Shown here: piece by piece, positions 17,308 through 27,728 of the stretch
How positions within the stretch are numbered: position 1 is the stretch's first letter
How the letters are laid out: the number at the start of each line of letters is the position of its first letter
From: Rhizobium sp. CC-YZS058
Lineage (GTDB): Bacteria; Pseudomonadota; Alphaproteobacteria; Rhizobiales; Rhizobiaceae
Direction of reading: 5' to 3'
Length of the DNA stretch: 64,000 nt
Assembly (NCBI RefSeq): GCF_034720595.1
Contig: NZ_JAYESJ010000001.1
Location: 2,134,001-2,198,000, forward strand
Translations under genes and position numbers: made by a program
The notes under the pieces: generated by a model
Databases searched by the model: none
What the model was told of the DNA's origin: nothing
The model's input: only the letters and a program-made list of their open reading frames with translations

Positions 17308-18621
17308 TCAAGCGCCGCCGCGCTCCTTGCGAAGCTTCGACCACCAGTCGAGCCGCTTGCGAATCTCCCGCTCGAAACCGCGCTCCGGCGGATCGTAGAA
17401 GGTGCGGCGGCCCATCTTTTCGGGGAAGTAATCCTGGCCTGAGAAGGCGTCCGGCTCGTCATGGTCGTAGCGATAGCCGTCGCCATATCCCTCGCCCTTC
17501 ATCAGCTTGGTCGGCGCGTTAAGGATGTGCTTGGGCGGCAGCAGCGAGCCGTGTTCCTTGGCTGCGCGCAGTGCCGCCTTGTAGGCCGTGTAGACGCCGT
17601 TCGACTTCGGTGCGGTGGCCAGATAGACGCAGGCCTGGGCCAGCGCCAGTTCGCCCTCCGGGGAGCCGAGATAATCATAGGCATCCTTGGCGGCATTGCA
17701 GATGACGAGCGCCTGCGGATCGGCAAGCCCGATATCTTCGACCGCCATGCGCACCAGCCGCCGCCCGAGATACAGCGGGTCCTCGCCGGCGTCGAACATG
17801 CGGCAGAGATAATAGAGGGCGGCGTCCGGATCAGAGCCGCGGACCGACTTATGCAGCGCCGAGATCAGATTGTAATGGCCGTCCTGGCTCTTGTCATAAA
17901 CCGGGGCGCGGCGCTGGACGATCTCCTGCAAGGCCGCTGCATTGAAAATCTCCTTCGTGCGGGCGGCACGCCAGACCTCCTCCGCAAGCGTCAGCGCGGC
18001 GCGTCCGTCGCCATCCGCCATGCGGATCAGGCTGGCGCGCGCCTCGTCGTCCAGCGGCAGCGCCCTGCCCTCGGCTGCCTCCGCGCGGGCCAGCAGCTCG
18101 CGCAGGCTCTGTTCGTCATGGGCGCGGAAGGTGAGAACGCGGGCGCGGGAGAGAAGCGCGGCGTTGAGCTCGAAGGACGGGTTCTCCGTGGTGGCCCCGA
18201 CCAGGATGATCGTGCCGTCCTCCATCACAGGCAGAAAGCTGTCCTGCTGGGCGCGGTTGAAGCGGTGGATCTCGTCGACGAACAGCAGCGTCTGGCGGCC
18301 GGACATGCGCCGTGCGCGCGCGCCTTCGAAAACCTTCTTCAGATCGGCGACGCCGGAGAAGATGGCCGAGATCTGTTCGAAGGCGAGTCCGGTTTCGCCC
18401 GACAGCAGCCGCGCGACCGTTGTCTTGCCGGTGCCGGGCGGGCCCCAGAAGATCATCGAGCCGAGCGAGCCCGACTCGATCATTCGCCGAAGCGTGCCAT
18501 CCTCGCCGGTCAAATGCGGCTGGCCGGTTACCTCGCCGAGCGTCTTCGGCCGCAGCCGGTCGGCCAGCGGCCGCTTCGCCTCCATGGCCGGCGGCTCATG
18601 CGGGGCGAAGAGATCGCTCAT
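17308..18621 (-). CDS. rarA: Replication-associated recombination protein A (RarA/MgsA)
   Basis: 437 residues. AAA+ ATPase related to clamp loaders: ADRLRPKTLGEVTGQ opening, Walker A GPPGTGKTT, Walker B LLFVDEIHRFN, sensor 1 VGATTENPSF, then the MgsA C-terminal tetramerisation domain (from about 260, with SALHKSVRGSDPDAALYYL). Acts at stalled replication forks. Its ATG overlaps the stop of the Do-type protease gene (ATGA), so the two are co-translated. Confidence 0.95.
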   Translation of the reverse strand: MSDLFAPHEPPAMEAKRPLADRLRPKTLGEVTGQPHLTGEDGTLRRMIESGSLGSMIFWGPPGTGKTTVARLLSGETGLAFEQISAIFSGVADLKKVFEGARARRMSGRQTLLFVDEIHRFNRAQQDSFLPVMEDGTIILVGATTENPSFELNAALLSRARVLTFRAHDEQSLRELLARAEAAEGRALPLDDEARASLIRMADGDGRAALTLAEEVWRAARTKEIFNAAALQEIVQRRAPVYDKSQDGHYNLISALHKSVRGSDPDAALYYLCRMFDAGEDPLYLGRRLVRMAVEDIGLADPQALVICNAAKDAYDYLGSPEGELALAQACVYLATAPKSNGVYTAYKAALRAAKEHGSLLPPKHILNAPTKLMKGEGYGDGYRYDHDEPDAFSGQDYFPEKMGRRTFYDPPERGFEREIRKRLDWWSKLRKERGGA

Positions 18622-20096
18622 CGGAAGAACTGGCGGATGCGCTGCCCATCCCGCTCGATTTCCACCCGCCAGAAGGAGGGATCATCCTGCGAGACCTTCT
18701 CCAGCGTCTGCGTCGTATCGATGGCCACGCCATTGACGGCGACGATGATATCCTTCGGCGCAAAGCCCACGCGTGCGGCCGGCGAACCGCGATTGACCGC
18801 GGTGACCACCACGCCGCTGGAGGTGGCCGGCAGGCGCAGCTCGTCGGCAAGCCGCGGCGACAAATTGCCGACGACCGCGCCGGCAAACGGGCTGCGGCCC
18901 TCGATCAGCCGCTCGTCGCGCGGCTGGGTTTCGGGAGCCCGGTCGAGCTTCAGCGTGACTTCATGCGTCTTGCCATTGCTGGCGATCGTCAGGCGTACCT
19001 CCTTGCCGATGCCGACAGTGGTCAGGCGATAGCCGAGCGCATCCGGATGTTCGACAGCGATGCCGTTGACGGCGGTCACGACCTCGCCCGGCTTGATGCC
19101 CGCCTGTTCGGCTGGTCCGCCCTCGATCACGGCGCTGACCAGCGCACCGCGTGCGCGATCGAGTCCCAGCGATTCGGCAACGTCGGAGGTGACCGGCTCG
19201 AAGGTTGCGCCGATGAAGGGACGCACGAAGCTGCCATTGCCGCCCTTGGCCGATTCGACGAAGACCTTGACGAGATTGGCGGGAATGGCGAAGCCGACGC
19301 CGTTCGATCCGCCGCCGCGGGAGAAGATCGCCGTATTGATGCCGATCAGCCGGCCCGACATATCGATCAGGCCGCCGCCCGAATTGCCGGGATTGATGGC
19401 GGCGTCCGTCTGGATGAAGAAGCCGAAATCGCTGCCCGGCGTCACCTGGTTACGCGCCAGCGCCGAGACGATTCCGCTCGTCACCGTCTGGCCGACGCCG
19501 AAGGGATTGCCGATGGCAAGAACCAGATCGCCGACCTCGACCCTGTCGGAATCGCCGAGCGGGATGGTTTCGAAAGGGCCGCCATTCTGGATCTTCAGCA
19601 CCGCCAGATCCAGCCGGTCATCCTTCAGCACCACCTTCGATTCGAACTCGCGACCATCGGCGAGCGCGACCTTGATGTCGTCCGCGCCCTCGATGACGTG
19701 GTTGTTGGTCACCACCGTGCCGTCCGCGCCGACGATGACCCCGGAGCCGAGCGAGGATTGCTTTTCCGAACGGTTCGGCATGCGCTGGCCAAAGAAGCGC
19801 TCGAAGAAGGGGTCGCCATCGAAGGGAGAGGCCCGCTCCACGAGCTTCTCGGCATAGACGTTCACCACCGCATTGGCCGTCTGCTTGACGAGCGGCGAGA
19901 AGGACAGCTGCATCTCCGTCCGGCTTTCCGGAACGGCCTTGGGCGGCACGCTCTGCGCCACGGCAGCCGTCTCCATCGGATCGACAGAGGGCGAGGACTC
20001 GCTGAGGCCCGTGGGTGCCACCGCGTGCGAGAGAAGGAGAATGAGGACCAGCCCGGCGATACCGGACAGAACGAGCGACAGGGGAGTACGGGACAT
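18618..20096 (-). CDS. Do-family periplasmic serine protease (DegP/DegQ-like)
   Basis: 492 residues. An N-terminal hydrophobic segment (LSLVLSGIAGLVLILLLS) serves as signal anchor or signal peptide. The trypsin-like domain has the triad His in TNNHVIEGADD, Asp in DRLDLAVLKI and Ser in NPGNSGGGLID; two PDZ domains follow (from about 290 and 400). Degrades or chaperones misfolded envelope proteins. ATG at 20096 chosen because the signal segment starts right after it; the longer frame upstream has no such feature. Overlaps rarA by four bases. Confidence 0.93.
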   Translation of the reverse strand: MSRTPLSLVLSGIAGLVLILLLSHAVAPTGLSESSPSVDPMETAAVAQSVPPKAVPESRTEMQLSFSPLVKQTANAVVNVYAEKLVERASPFDGDPFFERFFGQRMPNRSEKQSSLGSGVIVGADGTVVTNNHVIEGADDIKVALADGREFESKVVLKDDRLDLAVLKIQNGGPFETIPLGDSDRVEVGDLVLAIGNPFGVGQTVTSGIVSALARNQVTPGSDFGFFIQTDAAINPGNSGGGLIDMSGRLIGINTAIFSRGGGSNGVGFAIPANLVKVFVESAKGGNGSFVRPFIGATFEPVTSDVAESLGLDRARGALVSAVIEGGPAEQAGIKPGEVVTAVNGIAVEHPDALGYRLTTVGIGKEVRLTIASNGKTHEVTLKLDRAPETQPRDERLIEGRSPFAGAVVGNLSPRLADELRLPATSSGVVVTAVNRGSPAARVGFAPKDIIVAVNGVAIDTTQTLEKVSQDDPSFWRVEIERDGQRIRQFFR

Positions 20097-20276
20097 GCGT
20101 CGGACCCTACAGGATGCAAACGGGATGCGTGTCGAGATAGGCGATAAACGACGAAAAGCAAAGACAAGAGAGGATCCCCGAGCCTGGTCGGCACCCGGCT
20201 GACCCTCAACACGCCTCTCCACCCGGAGCCGACCGCCCTTCCCACTCAAGCTCCGACGTCCAGGCTTGCACACACG

Positions 20277-20305
20277 AAAAAAGCCGGACGGTTTACCGCC
20301 CGGCT
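20277..20305 (-). terminator. Intrinsic terminator of the alpha operon (after rplQ)
   Basis: Minus-strand 10-bp stem (20282-20305, one mismatch) with a TAAA loop, followed by TTTTTT, 25 bases past the rplQ stop. Confidence 0.88.
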
Positions 20306-20329
20306 TCTCGTCGGTCTGCAATCGATCGA

Positions 20330-20755
20330 TCAAGCGGCTTCGGCAGCAGCCTGCTCGTCGGCAACGCGGGCCTTGTCGGCGGCGCCCTTGGCGTCCACGT
20401 CACGGTCGACGAATTCGACGACGGCCACGGCGGCATTGTCGCCATAGCGGAAGCCGGCCTTCATGATGCGGATATAGCCGCCATTGCGGGTGGCGTAGCG
20501 CGTGGCGATCGTGTCGAACAGCTTGGCGACGACGGCGACGTCACGGATCTGGGCGATGGCCTGACGACGGGCGTGCAGGTCGCCGCGCTTGCCGAGCGTG
20601 ACGAGCTTTTCGACGATCGGGCGGATTTCCTTGGCCTTCGGCAGGGTCGTGACGATCTGCTCGTGCTGGATCAGCGACGCCGCCATGTTGGCGAACATCG
20701 CCTTGCGGTGGCTGGCGGTCCGGTTCAGCTTGCGGCCGGCTTTACGATGGCGCAT
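20330..20755 (-). CDS. rplQ: 50S ribosomal protein L17
   Basis: 141 residues; opens [20 protein letters not shown], the invariant bL17 start, with the conserved [16 protein letters not shown] block. An alanine-rich C-terminal tail extends beyond the E. coli protein. AAAGGAG precedes the ATG. Last gene of the alpha operon, 130 bases after rpoA; the spacer holds a hairpin with AAAGGCA/TGCCTTT arms but no minus-strand U-run. Confidence 0.98.
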   Translation of the reverse strand: MRHRKAGRKLNRTASHRKAMFANMAASLIQHEQIVTTLPKAKEIRPIVEKLVTLGKRGDLHARRQAIAQIRDVAVVAKLFDTIATRYATRNGGYIRIMKAGFRYGDNAAVAVVEFVDRDVDAKGAADKARVADEQAAAEAA

Positions 20756-20885
20756 TGCTAGTCTCCTTTGGTGCAGGTGCCCCTCTGATGGGCCTGCCGT
20801 TTCCTGGCACATACAGGCACCATCCTCTTCGGGAGGGCCTGCTGTTTGACGGGGAAAGGCAAGTCACACCTGCCTTTTTTGTTTT

Positions 20886-21896
20886 TTAGTACTGGTCTTC
20901 GTAGCGCTTGGCGAGGTCTTCGATGTTCTCCGGCGGCCAGGCCGGCACTTCCATGCCGAGATGCAGGCCCATGGAGGCGAGGACTTCCTTGATCTCGTTC
21001 AGCGACTTGCGGCCGAAGTTCGGCGTGCGAAGCATTTCGGCTTCCGTCTTCTGGATGAGATCGCCAATGTAGACGATGTTGTCGTTCTTCAGGCAATTGG
21101 CCGAGCGAACCGAAAGTTCGAGTTCGTCCACCTTCTTGAGGAGCGCCGGGTTGAAGGCCAGTTCGGTGACGGCTTCCTCTTCGGTTTCCTTCTGCGGCTC
21201 GTCGAAGTTGACGAAAACGCCGAGCTGGTCCTGAAGGATGCGCGCCGCGAAGGCCACGGCGTCTTCACCGGTGACGGAGCCGTCGGTCTCGATGGTCATC
21301 GACAGCTTGTCATAGTCGAGAACCTGGCCTTCACGGGTGTTTTCCACCTTGTAGGAGACCTTCTTGACCGGCGAGTAGAGGCTGTCGACCGGAATGAGGC
21401 CGATCGGCGCGTCTTCCGAGCGGTTGCGCTCGGCCGGCACGTAGCCCTTGCCGTTGTTGACCGTGAACTCCATGCGGATCTCGGCGCCCTCGTCGAGCGT
21501 GCAGATCACGTGGTTGGGGTTCAAAATCTCGATGTCGCCGACCGTCTGGATGTCGCCGGCGGTGACGACGCCCGGACCCTGCTTGCGGACAACCATGCGC
21601 TTGGCATCGTCGCCGTCCATCTTGATCGCGATTTCCTTGATGTTCAGGACGATGTCGGTGACATCTTCGCGAACGCCGGGAATGGAGGAGAACTCGTGCA
21701 GAACGCCGTCGATCTGCACGGCGGTCACGGCCGCACCGCGCAGCGACGACAGCAGCACGCGACGCAGCGCATTGCCGAGTGTCAGACCGAAGCCACGCTC
21801 CAGCGGCTCCGCCACAAGGCTTACCTTGGTGCGGCCGGAAGACGTGAACTCGACCTTGTTCGGCTTGATCAATTCCTGCCAGTTTTTCTGAATCAT
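20886..21896 (-). CDS. rpoA: RNA polymerase alpha subunit
   Basis: 336 residues. The N-terminal dimerisation domain (to about 235) contains [20 protein letters not shown]; after a linker the C-terminal domain (about 255-320) has [20 protein letters not shown], then [15 protein letters not shown] residues (here [20 protein letters not shown]) that contact UP elements and activators. Lies between rpsK and rplQ; rpsD, which precedes rpoA in E. coli, is absent. Confidence 0.99.
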   Translation of the reverse strand: MIQKNWQELIKPNKVEFTSSGRTKVSLVAEPLERGFGLTLGNALRRVLLSSLRGAAVTAVQIDGVLHEFSSIPGVREDVTDIVLNIKEIAIKMDGDDAKRMVVRKQGPGVVTAGDIQTVGDIEILNPNHVICTLDEGAEIRMEFTVNNGKGYVPAERNRSEDAPIGLIPVDSLYSPVKKVSYKVENTREGQVLDYDKLSMTIETDGSVTGEDAVAFAARILQDQLGVFVNFDEPQKETEEEAVTELAFNPALLKKVDELELSVRSANCLKNDNIVYIGDLIQKTEAEMLRTPNFGRKSLNEIKEVLASMGLHLGMEVPAWPPENIEDLAKRYEDQY

Positions 21897-21993
21897 AATT
21901 TTGCCTTCCGTTCGTTGCCACCATTCAATCGTGGCAACCGAGCCCTGAAGCGCCGGAGAGAGGGTTCAATCTCTCCGGAGACACGACGGTAAA

Positions 21994-22383
21994 TCAGACG
22001 CGACGCTTCTTGCGCGGACGGCAGCCATTGTGCGGGATCGGCGTCACGTCACGGATGGAGGTGATCATGAAGCCGGCAGCCTGCAGAGCGCGCAGTGCCG
22101 ATTCGCGACCGGAACCCGGACCGCAAACTTCGACTTCCAGCGTCTTCATGCCGTGTTCCTGCGCCTTCTTGGCAGCATCTTCAGCAGCGATCTGAGCGGC
22201 GAAGGGGGTCGACTTGCGCGAACCCTTGAAGCCCTTCGAACCGGCCGACGACCAGGCAATCGCATTGCCCTGCGCGTCGGTGATGGTGATCATGGTGTTG
22301 TTGAACGAGGAGTTCACGTGGGCAACGCCCGACGAGATATTCTTGCGTTCGCGACGGCGGACGCGTGTGGCTTCCTTGGCCAT
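21994..22383 (-). CDS. rpsK: 30S ribosomal protein S11
   Basis: 129 residues with [20 protein letters not shown] near the start and the C-terminal signature [21 protein letters not shown]. Binds 16S rRNA on the platform near the mRNA exit. 97 bases upstream of rpoA. The 128-base spacer to rpsM holds an unusual palindrome (22439-22505). Confidence 0.99.
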   Translation of the reverse strand: MAKEATRVRRRERKNISSGVAHVNSSFNNTMITITDAQGNAIAWSSAGSKGFKGSRKSTPFAAQIAAEDAAKKAQEHGMKTLEVEVCGPGSGRESALRALQAAGFMITSIRDVTPIPHNGCRPRKKRRV

Positions 22384-22438
22384 GGATTCCCTTTCGTTGA
22401 TCTCTTCGCCGCCGTAATTCCAGCGGCTCCACCTTCGA

Positions 22439-22505
22439 AGCGAATAGTCAAAGGCGAATAGCGAATAGATCGAGCCTATCCGCTATTCGCCAATCGCTAT
22501 TCGCT
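22439..22505. repeat. Palindromic element made of GCGAATAG repeats, between rpsM and rpsK
   Basis: A 67-bp imperfect palindrome. Inner arms GGCGAATAGCG (from 22453) and CGCTATTCGCC (to 22491) continue through one mismatch into ATAG/CTAT around a 7-base loop; outer arms AGCGAATAG and CTATTCGCT add nine pairs. The octamer GCGAATAG or its complement occurs five times. It begins seven bases after the rpsM stop and resembles a REP-type extragenic repeat. Confidence 0.75.
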
Positions 22506-22511
22506 CAGAAA

Positions 22512-22880
22512 TTACTTCTTCTTACCGGCGATCGCCTTGGCCGGACCCTTGCGGGTGCGGGCATTGGTGTGCGTGCGCTGGCCGCGAACCGGCAGCGAGC
22601 GACGATGACGCAGGCCGCGATAGCAGCCGAGGTCCATCAGGCGCTTGATGTTCATCGAGGTCTCGCGACGCAGGTCACCTTCGACCTGGTATTCGCGGTC
22701 GATGGCTTCGCGAATCTGCAGAACTTCTGCGTCGGTCAGCTGATGCACGCGGCGCTCGGCCGGGATGCCGACCTTCTCGACGATTTCCTGTGCGAATTTC
22801 GGTCCAATCCCGTGGATATAGGTCAGCGCGATTACAACGCGCTTTGCCGTCGGGATGTTGACGCCAGCGATACGTGCCAC
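22512..22880 (-). CDS. rpsM: 30S ribosomal protein S13
   Basis: 122 residues: [20 protein letters not shown], a helix-two-turn-helix core, and the basic tail [20 protein letters not shown] that reaches the decoding-site tRNA. First gene of the alpha block, separated from adk by 253 bases that contain candidate promoters. Confidence 0.99.
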   Translation of the reverse strand: MARIAGVNIPTAKRVVIALTYIHGIGPKFAQEIVEKVGIPAERRVHQLTDAEVLQIREAIDREYQVEGDLRRETSMNIKRLMDLGCYRGLRHRRSLPVRGQRTHTNARTRKGPAKAIAGKKK

Positions 22881-23042
22881 GTCCGTTCTCCTTGCTTCCA
22901 GTTGCCATCCGGCAATAGGTGCTTTGATGCAGCCTTAAATAGCCGTCCGTTTCAGTTGTCGGTTCGGAACACGTGAAAAAGATCGCGCCCGGACTTCCTC
23001 TCGAAATCCGCGCCGATCTCTGCATGTTGCGAGTTAGCGCGG

Positions 23043-23072
23043 TCTTTACGCGGAATCGGCCGGAAAAGTCAA
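23043..23072 (-). promoter_or_regulatory. Candidate promoter of the alpha operon (rpsM)
   Basis: Minus-strand TTGACT (23067-23072), 18-base spacer, TAAAGA (23043-23048), about 160 bases before rpsM. A second possible pair lies nearer adk: TTGACG (23132-23137, over the adk stop) and TGTATA (23109-23114), 17 bases apart, the latter within the palindrome CCTGTATACAGG. Confidence 0.5.
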
Positions 23073-23133
23073 CTCCCGGCCGGGTCCTTTTTCCCGGGCA
23101 AGCCCCTGTATACAGGCACTTCGCCCCTGTTCG

Positions 23134-23730
23134 TCAAGCCTCCGCCGCAGCGGTGGCCAGGATGTCGCTGATCTGGCGCGTCACGGTTTCGACCGAGGCC
23201 ATGCCATCGACGGTCCGCAGATCGCCGGTCGAGGCGTAGTGCTGGGACAGCGGCGCGGTCTTCTCGCGATACTCGACCAGACGCTTGCGCACCGATTCGG
23301 GGTTGTCGTCGGCGCGAACCTTGCCCCCGGCCGCCATCGTCTCGGCCACGCGATTCTCGATTCGCCGCACCAGAGCGGCTTCGTCGACCTTGAGCTCGAT
23401 CACGGCATCGAGCTTCAGCCCCTTGCCTTCGAGCATGCGGCCGAGCGCCACGGCCTGCGGCACGGTGCGCGGATACCCGTCGAGGATGAAGCCTCGAGCG
23501 CAATCATCCATATCGATGCGCTCGGAAACGATCTCGTTGACGATCTCGTCCGACACGAGCCCGCCGGCATCCATGACCGCCTTGGCCCGCTTGCCGACAT
23601 CGCTTCCTTCCGCGACAGCCGCTCTCAACATATCCCCGGTCGAGAGTTGCGGAATGCCGAACCGTTCGGTCAGCAGCTTCGCCTGGGTCCCTTTTCCGGC
23701 CCCCGGCGGCCCCAGAAATATCAGTCTCAT
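23134..23730 (-). CDS. adk: Adenylate kinase
   Basis: 198 residues. P-loop GPPGAGKGT at residues 7-15, then [10 protein letters not shown] (AMP binding), [11 protein letters not shown] (Asp/Arg) and a short LID region lacking the zinc cysteines, i.e. the short-form enzyme common in alphaproteobacteria. Balances ATP, ADP and AMP. Its ATG overlaps the secY stop (ATGA), so translation is coupled. Confidence 0.98.
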   Translation of the reverse strand: MRLIFLGPPGAGKGTQAKLLTERFGIPQLSTGDMLRAAVAEGSDVGKRAKAVMDAGGLVSDEIVNEIVSERIDMDDCARGFILDGYPRTVPQAVALGRMLEGKGLKLDAVIELKVDEAALVRRIENRVAETMAAGGKVRADDNPESVRKRLVEYREKTAPLSQHYASTGDLRTVDGMASVETVTRQISDILATAAAEA

Positions 23731-25067
23731 CGTCCCCTCTTTCCTCCACGCAGCTTCGACTTCTTGATCAGCCCTTCATATTGCTGGGCGATCAGATGAC
23801 CCTGGATCTGTGCTACCGTATCGAGCGTAACGCTGACAACGATCAACAGCGATGTACCACCAAGGTAGAATGGCACGCCGGTGCGAGCGATGAGGAACTC
23901 AGGCAGAATGCAGACGAAAATCAGGTAGATTGCGCCGACCACCGTGATGCGGGTGAGGACGTAATCGATATATTCCGCGGTCCGTTCGCCCGGCCGGATG
24001 CCGAGGATGAAGCCGCCATGCTTTTTCAGATTGTCGGCCGTGTCCTTCGGATTGAAGACGATGGCCGTGTAGAAGAAGGCGAAGAAGGCGATCAGCGCTG
24101 CATAGAGCACCATGTAAAGCGGCTGACCATGGGCGAGCGACCCGACGATCGCGGTCGCCCAGGACGGCAGGGTGGCGCTGTTGGCGAAACCGGCAATGGT
24201 GGCAGGCAGCAGGAGTAGCGAGGACGCGAAGATCGCCGGGATGACGCCGGCCGTGTTGAGCTTCAGCGGCAGGTGCGAGGTGTCGCCCTGGAACATGCGG
24301 TTGCCCACCTGGCGCTTCGGATACTGGATCAGAAGGCGGCGCTGGGCGCGCTCCACGAAGACGATCAGCGCGATGACGCCGACGACCATGACGATGATGG
24401 CGAGGATCAGCGGCGTCGACAGGGCGCCAGTGCGGCCGAGCTCGAGCGTACCGGCGAGCGCCGTCGGCAGATGGGCGACGATGCCGGCGAAGATGATCAG
24501 CGAGATACCGTTGCCGATGCCGCGCGAGGTGATCTGCTCACCGAGCCACATCAGGAACATCGTGCCGCCGAGCAGCGAGATGATGGTGGAAATGCGGAAG
24601 AACCAGCCAGGATCGGCCACCAGGTTCTGCCCGCTTTCAAGGCCCACGGCAATGCCATAGGCCTGCAGCAGGCCGAGCAGCACCGTTCCGTAGCGGGTGT
24701 ACTGGTTGATGATCTTGCGGCCCTGCTCGCCTTCCTTCTTCAGCTGCTCGAGCGAGGGAACGACCGACGTCATGAGCTGAACGATGATGGAGGCGGAGAT
24801 ATAGGGCATGATGCCGAGCGCGAAGATCGCCATGCGCGACACGGCGCCGCCCGAGAACATGTTGAAGAGGCCGAGGATACCGCCGCTCTGCCCCTGGAAG
24901 GCCTGCGCGAAAGCTTCCGGATTCAAACCGGGCAGAGGGATATAGGTGCCGAGACGATAGACCAGCAGCGCGCCGAGCGTGAACCAGAGGCGCTTCTTCA
25001 GATCCTCCGCCTTGGCGAAGGTCGAGAAATTCAAATTGGAGGCGAGCTGTTCCGCTGCAGAAGCCAT
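23727..25067 (-). CDS. secY: Protein translocase subunit SecY
   Basis: 446 residues, ten transmembrane helices. Conserved [12 protein letters not shown] near helix 1, the plug-helix glycine-rich segment with [20 protein letters not shown], and the cytoplasmic loop [21 protein letters not shown]. Forms the inner-membrane channel with SecE (encoded at 52.9 kb) and SecG. Preceded by a 303-base gap containing the rplO terminator, so it is likely transcribed separately from the spc ribosomal genes. Confidence 0.98.
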   Translation of the reverse strand: MASAAEQLASNLNFSTFAKAEDLKKRLWFTLGALLVYRLGTYIPLPGLNPEAFAQAFQGQSGGILGLFNMFSGGAVSRMAIFALGIMPYISASIIVQLMTSVVPSLEQLKKEGEQGRKIINQYTRYGTVLLGLLQAYGIAVGLESGQNLVADPGWFFRISTIISLLGGTMFLMWLGEQITSRGIGNGISLIIFAGIVAHLPTALAGTLELGRTGALSTPLILAIIVMVVGVIALIVFVERAQRRLLIQYPKRQVGNRMFQGDTSHLPLKLNTAGVIPAIFASSLLLLPATIAGFANSATLPSWATAIVGSLAHGQPLYMVLYAALIAFFAFFYTAIVFNPKDTADNLKKHGGFILGIRPGERTAEYIDYVLTRITVVGAIYLIFVCILPEFLIARTGVPFYLGGTSLLIVVSVTLDTVAQIQGHLIAQQYEGLIKKSKLRGGKRGR

Positions 25068-25370
25068 GCGATTCTCCGCGTAGCCAGTTCCGAACCCGCG
25101 GCGTCAGACCCGGCCGACTCCGGAAAAGCTTTCATTTCGTGGATGCAGTCTTTCCCAAATTCAAATCGGTTGAAAGGGAAAACATGCGTGACATCAAGTT
25201 TATGGGGGCGCTGTGTCGCATCCGTGACGCAATCGAGCCGATTCCCCCCGGCCCCTTCGCGATCCCGTCTGTCCGCCTGCCCTTCCCTATCCGGCCGGCT
25301 GGCGATCCGCCTCCTCCGGACATGAAAAACCGCCCGGTGCTTAACACTCCGGGCGGCTCATCTTCAAGGC
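25068..25370. other. rplO-secY spacer
   Basis: 303 bases. The half next to rplO holds an intrinsic terminator (25325-25356). The remainder must contain a secY promoter if transcription really stops there; no box pair stands out (weak TTGATG and TTGAAT hexamers only). No gene is seen. Confidence 0.5.
25325..25356 (-). terminator. Intrinsic terminator after rplO
   Basis: Minus-strand stem CCGCCCG/CGGGCGG with an inner GTG/CAC pair set and TTAAG loop, followed by TTTTT. It lies 15 bases past the rplO stop and splits the spc operon from secY. Confidence 0.82.
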
Positions 25371-25847
25371 TTATTCAGCGGCAGCAGCGGCGGCGAGCAG
25401 CTTGATCGAGCCACCGGCCTTTTCGATCTTCTCGACAGCCGACTTGGAGGCGCCAGCCACTTCAAGCGTCAGCTTGAAGGAGACATCGCCGTCGGCGAGG
25501 ACGCGAACGCCATCCTTGACGCGGCGGATCACGCCGGCAGCCTTCAGCGCTGCGGCATCGACCGTCTGGCCAGCGTCGAGCTTGCCGGCTTCGATCGCCT
25601 TCTGAATACGGCCGAGCGAGACGACGACATAGTCCGAGGCGAAGATGTTGGTGAAGCCGCGCTTCGGCAGACGACGGTAGATGGGCATCTGACCGCCTTC
25701 GAAGCCGTTGATGGCAACGCCCGAGCGCGCCTTCTGGCCCTTCACACCGCGGCCGGCCGTCTTGCCGGAGCCGGAGCCGATACCGCGACCCAGACGCTTG
25801 CGCGAATGGGTGGCGCCTTCATTATCCTTGATTTCGTTCAGCTTCAT
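25371..25847 (-). CDS. rplO: 50S ribosomal protein L15
   Basis: 158 residues. Glycine/arginine-rich N-terminus ([19 protein letters not shown]) that threads into 23S rRNA, then [18 protein letters not shown] and a globular C-terminal domain with the L15 signature region. 13 bases after rpmD; followed by a terminator. Confidence 0.99.
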   Translation of the reverse strand: MKLNEIKDNEGATHSRKRLGRGIGSGSGKTAGRGVKGQKARSGVAINGFEGGQMPIYRRLPKRGFTNIFASDYVVVSLGRIQKAIEAGKLDAGQTVDAAALKAAGVIRRVKDGVRVLADGDVSFKLTLEVAGASKSAVEKIEKAGGSIKLLAAAAAAE

Positions 25848-25860
25848 GATCTGATCTCCC

Positions 25861-26064
25861 TCACTTCTCGTCGATAACGCGAACGAGGTGCTGGACGGAC
25901 CGGATCATGCCGCGAACGGACGGGGTGTCCTCGAGCGTGCGAACCCGGTGCATCTTGTTGAGACCCAGGCCGATCAGCGTGGCGCGCTGGACGGCGGGGC
26001 GGCGGATGGGGCTGCCGATCTGCTCGACAGTGACCGTCTTACCGGTGTTTTCCGACTTAGCCAT
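25861..26064 (-). CDS. rpmD: 50S ribosomal protein L30
   Basis: 67 residues: [20 protein letters not shown], then [20 protein letters not shown], the full uL30 pattern. 14 bases after rpsE and 13 before rplO. Confidence 0.98.
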   Translation of the reverse strand: MAKSENTGKTVTVEQIGSPIRRPAVQRATLIGLGLNKMHRVRTLEDTPSVRGMIRSVQHLVRVIDEK

Positions 26065-26078
26065 CGATCGGGTCTCCC

Positions 26079-26648
26079 TTATTCTTCGGAGGACACGCCG
26101 GCGGACTCGCGACGAGCCTGCAGGGTGGCGTATTTGAGACCGCGCTGGGCAGCGATGTCCTTCGGGTGCATCTGGTTCTTCAGAGCGTCGAAGGTGGCGC
26201 GGATCATGTTGTAGGGGTTCGAGGACCCGGTCGACTTGGCGACGACGTCGTGCATGCCGAGGGTTTCGAAAACGGCGCGCATCGGACCGCCGGCGATGAT
26301 GCCGGTACCGGCCTTGGCCGAACGCAGCAGGACCTTGCCGGCGCCGTGGCGGCCATGCACGTCATGATGCAGGGTGCGGCCGGAGCGCAGCGGAACGAAG
26401 ATCAGTTCGCGCTTGGCGGCTTCGGTGGCCTTGCGGATGGCTTCCGGCACTTCGCGTGCCTTGCCGTGGCCGAAGCCGACGCGGCCCTTCTGGTCGCCGA
26501 CGACGACGAGAGCAGCAAAGCCGAAACGACGGCCGCCCTTCACCACCTTGGCGACGCGGTTGATGGCGACGAGCTTGTCGACGAATTCGCTGTCGCGCTC
26601 CTCGCGGTTCTGGCGATCCTCGCGAGAACCTCTTCTTTCTTGTGCCAT
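26079..26648 (-). CDS. rpsE: 30S ribosomal protein S5
   Basis: 189 residues. N-terminal double-stranded-RNA-binding fold with [20 protein letters not shown] and [19 protein letters not shown], then a C-terminal domain with GVKAV-like [20 protein letters not shown]. Takes part in decoding fidelity. 130 bases separate it from rplR, longer than elsewhere in the block. Confidence 0.99.
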   Translation of the reverse strand: MAQERRGSREDRQNREERDSEFVDKLVAINRVAKVVKGGRRFGFAALVVVGDQKGRVGFGHGKAREVPEAIRKATEAAKRELIFVPLRSGRTLHHDVHGRHGAGKVLLRSAKAGTGIIAGGPMRAVFETLGMHDVVAKSTGSSNPYNMIRATFDALKNQMHPKDIAAQRGLKYATLQARRESAGVSSEE

Positions 26649-26778
26649 TGTCCTTTTCCTTTTTCTTTTCCGGGTGCAATCGGCAGATTGACTGGATGCC
26701 GCCCTTGTTGCCCCTCGCTGGAGGCAGGCGGCGCGACCAAGGCATGGCTCGGCCCGGACAAGCCGGGCCGAACGAACC

Positions 26779-27141
26779 TTAGAAGTTCAGGCCACCCTCG
26801 CGGGCAGCGTCGGCAAGCGCCTTGATGCGGCCGTGATAGATGAAGGCGCCACGGTCGAAGACCACGTCCTTTACGCCGGCCTGAGAGGCGCGTTCGGCAA
26901 GGAGCTTGCCAACCGCAGCGGCGGCTGCGGTGTCGGCACCCGTCTTCAGATCGCCGCGCAGACCCGTGTCGAGCGTGGAGGCGGACGCAAGCGTGCGGCC
27001 GGCCACGTCATCGATGACCTGAGCGTAGATGTTCTTCGACGAGCGATGAACCGACAGGCGCGGACGACCGTTGGCGACCGCCTTGAGCTGACGACGCACG
27101 CGGGTGGCGCGACGTACAAGAGTATCTTTCCTGCTAGCCAT
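26779..27141 (-). CDS. rplR: 50S ribosomal protein L18
   Basis: 120 residues; [20 protein letters not shown] and the C-terminal [20 protein letters not shown] are the uL18 signatures. Binds 5S rRNA with L5. 12 bases after rplF. Confidence 0.99.
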   Translation of the reverse strand: MASRKDTLVRRATRVRRQLKAVANGRPRLSVHRSSKNIYAQVIDDVAGRTLASASTLDTGLRGDLKTGADTAAAAAVGKLLAERASQAGVKDVVFDRGAFIYHGRIKALADAAREGGLNF

Positions 27142-27153
27142 TTCGCGTGATCC

Positions 27154-27687
27154 TTACTTCTTCTTGCCTTCTTTGCGGACGATCCGCTCTTCCGCATACT
27201 TGACGCCCTTGCCCTTGTAGGGCTCAGGACCGCGATATTCGCGGATCTCGGCAGCGACCTGGCCGACCTGCTGCTTGTTGATGCCGGAGACGATGATTTC
27301 CGTCGGCTTCGGGACAGCGATCGTGATGCCCTGCGGCGTCTGATAGACGACGTCGTGGCTGAAACCGAGCGCCAGCTGCAGGTTCTTGCCCTGCATGGAC
27401 GCACGATAACCGACGCCGTTGATTTCGAGCTTGCGCTCGTAACCGTCCTTGACGCCCTTGAAGAGGTTTTCGATCATCGTGCGGGACATGCCCCACTTCG
27501 ACCGAGCATCCTTCGTCTGGCCGACCGGCTGGACGACAACGGCGTTGTCTTCCAGCTTCACGGAGACTTCGTCATTGGCGACGAAGACGAGTTCGCCCTT
27601 CGGGCCCTTCGCGGTGACCTTCTGTCCTTCGACAGATGCGGTGACGCCGGCCGGAACCTGAACGGGTTTTTTACCGATACGAGACAT
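27154..27687 (-). CDS. rplF: 50S ribosomal protein L6
   Basis: 177 residues, two repeated L6 domains. Opening [20 protein letters not shown] and the C-terminal signature [16 protein letters not shown] are present. Near the sarcin-ricin loop of 23S rRNA. 41 bases after rpsH. Confidence 0.99.
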   Translation of the reverse strand: MSRIGKKPVQVPAGVTASVEGQKVTAKGPKGELVFVANDEVSVKLEDNAVVVQPVGQTKDARSKWGMSRTMIENLFKGVKDGYERKLEINGVGYRASMQGKNLQLALGFSHDVVYQTPQGITIAVPKPTEIIVSGINKQQVGQVAAEIREYRGPEPYKGKGVKYAEERIVRKEGKKK

Positions 27688-27728
27688 TGTTCAACCTGTC
27701 TGTTCGTTATGGAGATTCCTGATCCGTC

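Noticed and set aside
20838..20880. Plus-strand terminator-like hairpin (AAAGGCA/TGCCTTT then T-run) between rplQ and rpoA
   Set aside because: No plus-strand gene feeds it; on the transcribed minus strand no U-run follows, so it is at most an RNA hairpin between the two genes.
23134..23730. Adenylate kinase considered truncated because it is under 200 residues
   Set aside because: The short-LID form is normal in alphaproteobacteria; all catalytic motifs are present.
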